A DNA stretch of 64,000 bases from Aerococcus tenax (GTDB taxonomy: Bacteria; Bacillota; Bacilli; Lactobacillales; Aerococcaceae): contig NZ_CP127382.2 of the NCBI RefSeq assembly GCF_003286645.3, forward strand, positions 124,001-188,000, in the 5' to 3' direction. Shown in pieces: positions 58,210 to 64,000 of this stretch. The notes beneath the pieces are model-generated. The model made no database searches and was not told the origin of the DNA. It was given only the letters and a program-made list of their open reading frames with translations. The number at the start of each line of letters is the position of its first letter. Within the stretch, counting starts at the first letter, position 1. The translations under genes were made by a program, and so were the position numbers.

Positions 58210-58248
58210 TCTTTCTATAATTAAGATAAAGAATGGAGGAAAGAAGAA

Positions 58249-58998
58249 ATGCTATTAAACGTGATTCATTTAGAAAAAATATATGGCCAGGGCGGAAATG
58301 CCACGACAGCCTTACGGGACGTGAGTTTTCAAGCGGAAGCTGGTGAGTTTGTTGCCATTATGGGGGAGTCCAGCTCAGGGAAATCCACCCTCTTAAATAT
58401 TATTGCCACTTTGGATAAGGCCACTGGGGGGCAAGTCCTTTTAAATGGCCAATCCCTGGCTAACTTAGGGGAAAGAGACCTGGCTGCCTTTCGCCGCCAA
58501 GAGTTGGGTTTTGTCTTCCAAGATTTCAATATGCTTAATACTTTCACCAACCGGGACAATATTCTCCTGCCCCTAGTGCTTTCCAACATGGATTACCCAG
58601 AAATGGAGCGACGTTTAGCGAAGATTGCTCCCTTACTGGGGATTGAAGACCTCTTGGACAAGTATCCCTATCAGATTTCCGGAGGGCAGCAGCAAAGGGT
58701 GGCTATTGGTCGGGCCATTATTACCCAACCCAGCCTGATTCTGGCTGATGAGCCGACTGGGGCCTTAGATTCTAAAAACAGTGAAGCAATCATGAAACTC
58801 TTTACCCAGTTAAACCAGCAGGGTATGACCATTTTCATGGTAACTCATTCCTTACGCTGTGCGGCTTATGCTAAACGCGTTCTCTTTATTAAGGATGGGG
58901 TAGTTTACCATGAAATTTACCGAGGTGAAGATTCTTTAGCTGATTTTCAGGAGAAAATCGCCAACAGTCTCTCCTTTTTAAACCGGGAGGAGGGCTAG
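58249..58998 (+). CDS. BceA-like ABC ATP-binding protein
   Basis: A 249-residue ATPase: Walker [10 protein letters not shown], signature [15 protein letters not shown], Walker [14 protein letters not shown]-loop VTHSLRCA. The first of two genes for a transporter that removes or frees antimicrobial peptides from their lipid targets. TATAAT at 58216 and TGGAGGA before the ATG. The permease start is two bases after its stop codon. Confidence 0.93.
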   Translation: MLLNVIHLEKIYGQGGNATTALRDVSFQAEAGEFVAIMGESSSGKSTLLNIIATLDKATGGQVLLNGQSLANLGERDLAAFRRQELGFVFQDFNMLNTFTNRDNILLPLVLSNMDYPEMERRLAKIAPLLGIEDLLDKYPYQISGGQQQRVAIGRAIITQPSLILADEPTGALDSKNSEAIMKLFTQLNQQGMTIFMVTHSLRCAAYAKRVLFIKDGVVYHEIYRGEDSLADFQEKIANSLSFLNREEG

Positions 58999-58999
58999 T

Positions 59000-60985
59000 A
59001 TGAACCGACGCTTAATCTGGCAGTTAGCCAAACGTAATTTAAAGGTTAGCAAGTTAATTATTCTGCCTTTTCTCATAGTGAACGGGCTCTTATTTGCCCT
59101 CCAATATGTGATGATTTCCTTAATAGGTAATCAATTTGTCTTAGAGCGAAATCCTTATTTTCCAACGGTGATGGCCTTTGCTGCTGTTATTAGCTTTTTC
59201 TTAGCCCTAGCCTTTATCCTCTATGCCAATAATTTTATTCAGAAGTGGCGTAGCCAGGAGTTCGCCCTCTATAGCGTATTGGGCATGGAAAAGCGGCATA
59301 TTAAGGCCCTGCTCGCTCGGGAAAGCCTCTTGGAGTTGGGATTCATTCTCCCCTTATCCATTATTGGCGGGCACTTGATTGGGACTTTTGCCTTTATGGC
59401 TGTCAACAAAGTCATGCGCCAATCGGGGATGACTTTAATGGATTATCCCTTGAAGTGGGAGGTCGCTTTGATAACCATCCTGGAAATTCTCCTGGTTCAT
59501 GCCTTAGTTTATCTTCTCAATCGACGTCGCATTCAGAAAAATAACCCCCTCGAACTGATGCAGAGCGGTCAGGCAAGGGAAAAAGAGCCTAAGGGGAATG
59601 TTATTGTCGCTGTTCTCGGCTTGGCTTTGGTGGGGATCGGCTATTATATTTCCCTAACCACAACGAATATTATGCAGGTCATTTATCAATTGCTCCTCGC
59701 CATTGTCTTAGTTGTGCTGGGGACTTATTGCCTCTATAATTCCCTATCGATCATATTTTTAAACTGGCAGAAACAACGGAAGTCCTATTACTATCAACCT
59801 AAGCATTTTCTCAGCCTTTCCGGCATGCTTTACCGGATGAAGGCCAATGCCTGGAGTTTGGCCTCCATAGCGGTTCTTTCCACTGGCGTCATGCTGGTCT
59901 TAGGTTTAACCGTTTCAACCCAACGGGGGATTGAAAATTTGATTGACCGTTTTCAAGCCAGAGACTATAAAATTGAATTGCGGGGGCCAGTGGTTGAGGA
60001 ATCCTTAGACCAGCAACTCGAGCGTTTAGAGACAGCAGTTGATGAATTTAGTCAGTTAGCCCCTTTGGAAGAAGTTAACTATCAGTTGAGTTTTGGCCAG
60101 TTAGCTGTTAGCCAAGTGGAGGATAAGAACTTAGTCTTACAAGCCTTTACCCCAAATAACCAAGTCACTGAGGGCCTAGTTTTCTTTGGAGAAAGTTTGG
60201 ATGGCTATAACCAAAACTATGCCAGTCAGGAAAGTTTGGCAGAAGACCAGGTCTTAATGGCCACTAGTCAAGACCAATTGGACAAGGTAGACCAAATTAA
60301 ATTGGGGGATAAGGTCTACCAAGTCAAGCATATGCCAAAGGACCGTTTACCTGTGGTGGCGGGGCTGGATGCCTTGATGCTGGTTTTTCCTAGTCAAGAG
60401 GCTTTAGTGCAAGCCTACCAAGCGACTAATACTAGCCAAGACATTGGTTATCTCAAGAGTCCGCTAAGTTATAATGTGACTTTTGACGCTAAGGGCAATA
60501 AGGAAGACATTGACAAGCACTTGGAGGATTATGAAGGGACAGGGATTGAAGTCACTTCCAAAACTATCTTTCGGGAATCCTTCTATCAGCTTAATGGCGG
60601 TTTTATTAGTATCGGCGCCATTGTTTCCTTGGTTTTATTGATTGGTTGCTTCTTGATGCTCTACTATAAGCAGCTTTCTGAAGGCCAGGAAGATATGAAA
60701 AACTATCGAATTATGCGCCAAATCGGTTTGCCCAATTCCTTGATCAAGGCAAGCATTCGCCAGCAGATTTTCTGGGTCTTTGTTTTACCGCTTTTGACCG
60801 CGGTTATTCATATGGGCTTTGCCTATCCCATTCTGCGCCAAGGCTTAGGTTTGATTGCCATCAAAGACCGAACCCTCATTTTAACGAGTTTCTTTGCGGT
60901 CATTGTCTGCTTTAGCTTAGTCTATTATCTCATGTATATTTTGACTTCTAAGGCTTATTACCGCATGGTAACTACAGACCAATAA
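59000..60985 (+). CDS. BceB-like ABC permease
   Basis: A 661-residue FtsX-type permease with the BceB arrangement: about six to seven N-terminal helices, a large extracellular domain at roughly residues 310-530 ('QARDYKIELRGPVVEESL' to 'GIEVTSKTIFRESFY'), and three C-terminal helices. The external domain defines which peptide antibiotic (bacitracin, lantibiotic) is recognised; that cannot be read by eye. GGGAGGAGGG precedes the ATG. Confidence 0.9.
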   Translation: MNRRLIWQLAKRNLKVSKLIILPFLIVNGLLFALQYVMISLIGNQFVLERNPYFPTVMAFAAVISFFLALAFILYANNFIQKWRSQEFALYSVLGMEKRHIKALLARESLLELGFILPLSIIGGHLIGTFAFMAVNKVMRQSGMTLMDYPLKWEVALITILEILLVHALVYLLNRRRIQKNNPLELMQSGQAREKEPKGNVIVAVLGLALVGIGYYISLTTTNIMQVIYQLLLAIVLVVLGTYCLYNSLSIIFLNWQKQRKSYYYQPKHFLSLSGMLYRMKANAWSLASIAVLSTGVMLVLGLTVSTQRGIENLIDRFQARDYKIELRGPVVEESLDQQLERLETAVDEFSQLAPLEEVNYQLSFGQLAVSQVEDKNLVLQAFTPNNQVTEGLVFFGESLDGYNQNYASQESLAEDQVLMATSQDQLDKVDQIKLGDKVYQVKHMPKDRLPVVAGLDALMLVFPSQEALVQAYQATNTSQDIGYLKSPLSYNVTFDAKGNKEDIDKHLEDYEGTGIEVTSKTIFRESFYQLNGGFISIGAIVSLVLLIGCFLMLYYKQLSEGQEDMKNYRIMRQIGLPNSLIKASIRQQIFWVFVLPLLTAVIHMGFAYPILRQGLGLIAIKDRTLILTSFFAVIVCFSLVYYLMYILTSKAYYRMVTTDQ

Positions 60986-61140
60986 TGATGAATTGCATAG
61001 TCTTTCTTTTAAAGACGCAGTATACTTGTTGTTTTACAAACTTATTTTGTAAGAAGAAAAGTTTAGCTTGTAGGGCTTTCCTTCGTTAATGAGTCGATTT
61101 ATTTAGACTTGTTAAAGTGATGCAAAAGGAGGTTGCATTG

Positions 61141-61875
61141 ATGACTGAAGAAAATAAGATGGAAGAGAAGAGCTGGGGCCAGCGTTTCTTGGATATTTTG
61201 AAATGGTTGGCTCTGATGGTCTGGGGAACCCTGCCCTTTGGAATGATGTTTGTAGTTAACAGTCGTTCCCACCTGTTCTCCTGGCCAGTAGTGGCTGAGT
61301 TGACGCTCTTAGTTCTGGTGTTTGCCTATCTGACCTATCGCTTTCTTTATAAGTTTTATTACAAGCGCGCCCAAGGCAAGGATAACTTTGACCGCTTGGG
61401 CTGGAAGGACGTTGGGATTACCTTTCTCTATTATCTTGGCTTTCGAGTGGTGGTGGTAGGCTTGACCGTGGCCAACCAAGCACTCTATGGTAATGAGCTA
61501 TCGGCCAATGATCAGATGCTATTTTCGGGGGATTCTAACCTAGTGTCACCGATATCCAATATTACTTTTTTCCTTATGATGGGCTTTGTGGTACCTATTC
61601 TAGAAGAATTGGTCTTCCGCGGCATCTTTCACCACCTCTTCTTCAAGGCTGAGAGTTTCTGGTGGCCGTTAATTTTGAGTTCACTGATTTTTGGCCTCAA
61701 CCACATGTCTAGTAATCTCGTTGAGGCGCTCATGTATATTCTCATGGGAATTGTCCTCTATCTTGCTTACCGCCGGCGCAAGAACATTAAGGATGCCATC
61801 CTACTTCATATGATGAACAATGGTGTTGCGGCGATTATTCTTTTAGGATCCTATCTTTACGAATTTTTTGCCTAA
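61141..61875 (+). CDS. CPBP-family intramembrane metalloprotease
   Basis: A 244-residue membrane protein with about seven helices and the CPBP (CAAX/Abi) motifs EELVFRGIFHHLF (EExxxR), FGLNHMSSN (motif 2 His) and HMMNNG. These glutamate-type intramembrane proteases include bacteriocin-immunity and prenyl-protein-processing members. ATG 61141 has AAAAGGAGG eight bases upstream. It follows the BceAB-like genes by 155 bases, which would suit a shared role in peptide resistance; TTACA and TGTAA half-sites lie upstream but 9 bases apart. Confidence 0.9.
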   Translation: MTEENKMEEKSWGQRFLDILKWLALMVWGTLPFGMMFVVNSRSHLFSWPVVAELTLLVLVFAYLTYRFLYKFYYKRAQGKDNFDRLGWKDVGITFLYYLGFRVVVVGLTVANQALYGNELSANDQMLFSGDSNLVSPISNITFFLMMGFVVPILEELVFRGIFHHLFFKAESFWWPLILSSLIFGLNHMSSNLVEALMYILMGIVLYLAYRRRKNIKDAILLHMMNNGVAAIILLGSYLYEFFA

Positions 61876-61938
61876 TTCACGACTCTTAGTCTCCTTAAGC
61901 TAAGAATTTCTTACTGAATACGATTAACAAGTTTTTCA

Positions 61939-61980
61939 GGACAGTCTTTCTCTCAAATGAGTGAAAAGACTGTCTTTTTA
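61939..61980 (+). terminator. Rho-independent terminator
   Basis: GGACAGTCTTTCTC pairs with GAAAAGACTGTC, then TTTTTA. Confidence 0.85.
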
Positions 61981-62040
61981 CTGTATAAAAATATCTGAGG
62001 ATATTATTTTTCATCTAGCGGAATGGTTTTTACTTGAAAA

Positions 62041-62054
62041 TGAAAGCGCTTTAT
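62041..62054 (+). promoter_or_regulatory. cre-like catabolite-control site
   Basis: TGAAAGCGCTTTAT matches the CcpA consensus TGWAANCGNTNWCA at 12 of 14 positions, 51 bases before the lactate oxidase start. It would allow sugar-dependent control of lactate oxidation. Confidence 0.55.
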
Positions 62055-62104
62055 ATTAAATTATATGGGAAGGCTATTTACTTATTCAAAAGGAGGAAAA
62101 TCAT

Positions 62105-63247
62105 ATGGCAGATTATGTTGCAGGTACTGAAGTTAAAGACTTAAAAATCGTTAACTTATATGATGTAGAAGAAGAGGCTAGAGAAATCATCCCTGAAGCA
62201 GGCTATGGTTATATTCGTTCTGGTGCAGGGGATGAATTTACTTTAAGAAGAAATATTACCTGTTTTAACAGTAAGGGCATCCTACCGCGGGTGATTGGTG
62301 ATGTTGAGCATCCAGATACATCAACTAGATTTCTAGGAAAAGATTACTCAGCGCCCTTCTTCTATGCACCAATTGCTGCTTTAGGAATTGCTCATGAAGA
62401 AAAAGAAATTGGCATGGCTAAAGCCTTTAACGAATTCGGCACCGCCTTTTCAATTTCCTCTTATGCAGGATCTAGCTGGGATGAAATGGCACCTTCCTAT
62501 GAAGGTTATGAAGACCGCCCACGTTACTTCCAGTTATACATGAGTAAGAACCATGGCTTTAACGAAGCGATGTTAAACGAAGCCAAAGACTTTGGCTGCC
62601 AAGCTATTATTTTAACTGCGGACTCTACTGTTGAAGGAAACCGTGAATTAAATAAACGGAATCATTTTACTTATCCATTTGGTATGCCAATCGTTGAACG
62701 CTACTTAGCAGGTTCTGGCGAAGGTATGGCCCTAAAAGATGTTTATGCTTCCTCTAAACAAAAGATTTCACCCAAAGATATTGAATACATTAAATCCATT
62801 TGTGACCTACCAGTGATGCTTAAAGGGGTACAAACGCCTGAAGATGCCTTGAAGGGTATTGGTGCTGGTGCGGATGTGATTTACGTGTCTAACCATGGGG
62901 GACGTCAATTAGATGGAGCTCCTGGATCCTTTGAAACCCTTGAAGCCATTGCTGAAGCGGTTCAAGGTGAAGTGCCAATCGTCTTTGACTCAGGTATCCG
63001 TCGCGGGGAACATGTCTTTAAAGCGCTGGCAGCAGGTGCAGATGTCGTAGGTATTGGACGTCCAGCCCTTTACGGCCTAGCCCTAGGTGGACATAAGGGT
63101 GTCCTTTCCGTATTGAACTACTTGAAAGACGACTTGACCCGGATTATGCAATTAACCGGTTGTCAAACCATTGAAGACATTAAGAATGCACGTCTAACCG
63201 ACCTCCCTGCATATAACGAAGCTGAATTAAGACATCACGGTTATTAA
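62105..63247 (+). CDS. lox: L-lactate oxidase (FMN-dependent alpha-hydroxy acid oxidase)
   Basis: LOX oxidises L-lactate to pyruvate with O2, giving H2O2. The 380 residues follow the Aerococcus enzyme closely: EEEAREIIPEAGYGYI (Tyr36), APIAALGIAHEEKE, SISSYAGSSW (Tyr120), RYFQLYM, 'LTADSTVEGNRE', YPFGMPIVERYL, the catalytic His-x3-Arg in SNHGGRQLDGAPGSF, and VFDSGIRRGEHV with the FMN phosphate loop GIGRPALYG. Ala-Ala in APIAA is the oxidase-type pocket. Start: ATG with AAAGGAGGAAAA. It is a single gene with a cre-like site upstream and a terminator downstream. It resembles, but is not identical to, the A. viridans protein. Confidence 0.92.
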   Translation: MADYVAGTEVKDLKIVNLYDVEEEAREIIPEAGYGYIRSGAGDEFTLRRNITCFNSKGILPRVIGDVEHPDTSTRFLGKDYSAPFFYAPIAALGIAHEEKEIGMAKAFNEFGTAFSISSYAGSSWDEMAPSYEGYEDRPRYFQLYMSKNHGFNEAMLNEAKDFGCQAIILTADSTVEGNRELNKRNHFTYPFGMPIVERYLAGSGEGMALKDVYASSKQKISPKDIEYIKSICDLPVMLKGVQTPEDALKGIGAGADVIYVSNHGGRQLDGAPGSFETLEAIAEAVQGEVPIVFDSGIRRGEHVFKALAAGADVVGIGRPALYGLALGGHKGVLSVLNYLKDDLTRIMQLTGCQTIEDIKNARLTDLPAYNEAELRHHGY

Positions 63248-63266
63248 AAATTAAATAAATGACTAA

Positions 63267-63334
63267 GAAAAGACCTTAACGGATTTAACCCAAAAGCTTT
63301 GACTAAGTTTTTAGGGCCCTTAGGGTCTTTTTTT
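63267..63334 (+). terminator. Rho-independent terminator
   Basis: AAAAGACCTTAA pairs with TTAGGGTCTTTT over a long loop (inner AGGGCCCT-like palindrome), followed by a T-run. Confidence 0.75.
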
Positions 63335-63478
63335 GCTTTGAATTTATTTTCACAACTGAGGAAAACTTTACTAGTGACGACGGCAAAGTTCCTGCTAACA
63401 GTATGTGAAAGCCAATAAAAACTGGGATTTTTTTGTAATTATTTGTCATTTTAATTACCAATCTTTAGTTTAGTAAGG

Positions 63479-63484
63479 TATAAT
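63479..63484 (+). promoter_or_regulatory. -10 box of the aldolase gene
   Basis: A perfect TATAAT lies 41 bases before the start codon; the -35 is not clear. Confidence 0.5.
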
Positions 63485-63525
63485 GGGGTTCGTACAAGTC
63501 GTTATAGATTTTAGGAGGTATATTT

Positions 63526-64000
63526 AATGGCTTTTTTAGTAAATGGTAATGAAATTTTGAAGGACGCACGTCGCAACCAATATGCGGTGGGAGCCTACAA
63601 TACAAACAATCTCGAATGGACCCGTGCCTTAGTGAGCGGTGCTAAAGAAACCAGAACCCCATTATTGATTCAAGTATCTACTGGTGCTGCTAAATATATG
63701 GGTGGTTACAAATTAGTTCGTGACTTAGTGCTTAACGTGATGGATAGCATGGATATTGATGTTCCAGTTATCTTGAACTTAGACCATGGTGATTTCGAAT
63801 CAGCCAAAGAATGTATCGAGTTAGGTTATTCTTCTGTTATGTTCGACGGGCATAAATTACCAGTTGAAGAAAACCTTGCTAAAACTAAAGAAATCGTTCG
63901 TTTAGCTCATGAACGTGGTATTGCTGTTGAAGCTGAAATCGGTAAAATTGGTGAAAACCAAGGTGGCGGTGAATTAGCTTCTGTTGAAGATGCCATTCGT
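63526..64000 (+). CDS. fba: Class II fructose-bisphosphate aldolase, N-terminal part
   Basis: The gene runs off the window after 158 codons. MAFLVNGNEILKDARRNQYAVGAYNTNNLEW is a typical class II start. The zinc-binding and catalytic His-Gly-Asp in LNLDHGDFES, YSSVMFDGHKLPVEEN and VEAEIGKIG are present. It splits fructose-1,6-bisphosphate in glycolysis. TAGGAGG lies eight bases before the ATG. Normal in every visible respect. Confidence 0.96.

Noticed and set aside
61034..61052. TTACAA...TTGTAA upstream of the CPBP protease as a second BceR box
   Set aside because: The half-sites are nine bases apart rather than four, so it does not fit the consensus.
1..64000. CRISPR arrays, rRNA or tRNA genes, prophage genes, IS transposases
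   Set aside because: None seen on reading both strands; the only clear mobile element with its own enzyme is the group II intron.

Overview
The window looks like low-to-mid-GC Firmicutes chromosome, order Lactobacillales, most plausibly Aerococcus or a close relative. The case rests on strong AGGAGG ribosome binding sites, extended -10 promoters, tandem T-box leaders, ECF and Bce-type transport modules, and a lactate oxidase at the right end that resembles the Aerococcus viridans enzyme. The assignment comes from remembered protein resemblance; no database search was run.

Layout. 1-4.6 kb: end of a LacI-type regulator, luxS, an aldo/keto reductase, an esterase-like hydrolase and a first RlmD/RumA-type rRNA methyltransferase. 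4.6-11.2 kb: an accessory stretch with a YtrA-like GntR/ABC operon, a RhuM-family gene behind 11-bp iterons, a Phd/YefM antitoxin whose toxin is truncated, and a group IIC intron placed just after a terminator. 11.6-16.5 kb: an ECF transporter (S, fused A-A', T) followed by two SAM-hydroxide-adenosyltransferase paralogues that have each lost different catalytic residues. 16.8-23.9 kb: small membrane proteins, an ABC-F ribosome-protection gene behind a leader peptide and attenuator, a TPR/HhH protein, a GNAT enzyme and a broken XRE regulator. 24-30.5 kb: isochorismatase-like hydrolase, MazEF, a second RlmD-like gene, and a MarR-UvrA2 cassette bracketed by near-identical copies of the rlmD 3' end. 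30.6-34.4 kb: a TetR-controlled ABC exporter and an orphan WapI-like immunity gene. 34.6-39.3 kb: a two-component/ABC (FtsX-type) module. 40-44 kb: a haem/siderophore ABC importer ending in a double-PAS gene. 44.6-49 kb: overlapping ogt-tag repair genes, a hydrolase, and an SPFH/Arc pair. 49.1-54.1 kb: a trpD-C-F-(BA) operon with a TrpB-TrpA fusion behind two tandem T-boxes. 54.2-56.4 kb: a TipAS protein, an AAA ATPase and a MerR-TipAS regulator in one cluster. 56.5-61.9 kb: a BceRSAB-like module and a CPBP protease. 62-64 kb: lactate oxidase with a cre-like site, and the start of class II fructose-bisphosphate aldolase.

Themes. Several units pair a regulator or sensor with an ABC exporter (GntR, TetR, two two-component/FtsX modules) or with ribosome and drug protection (ABC-F, UvrA2, TipAS), which suggests a lineage exposed to antimicrobial peptides and ribosome- or DNA-targeting drugs. 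The 3' ends of both rlmD-like genes look like insertion hot spots for small cargo cassettes. The best candidates for something undescribed are the paired, complementarily damaged SAM hydrolase paralogues with their ECF transporter, the TipAS-AAA-MerR cluster, the fused trpBA gene, and the rlmD-end cassettes.
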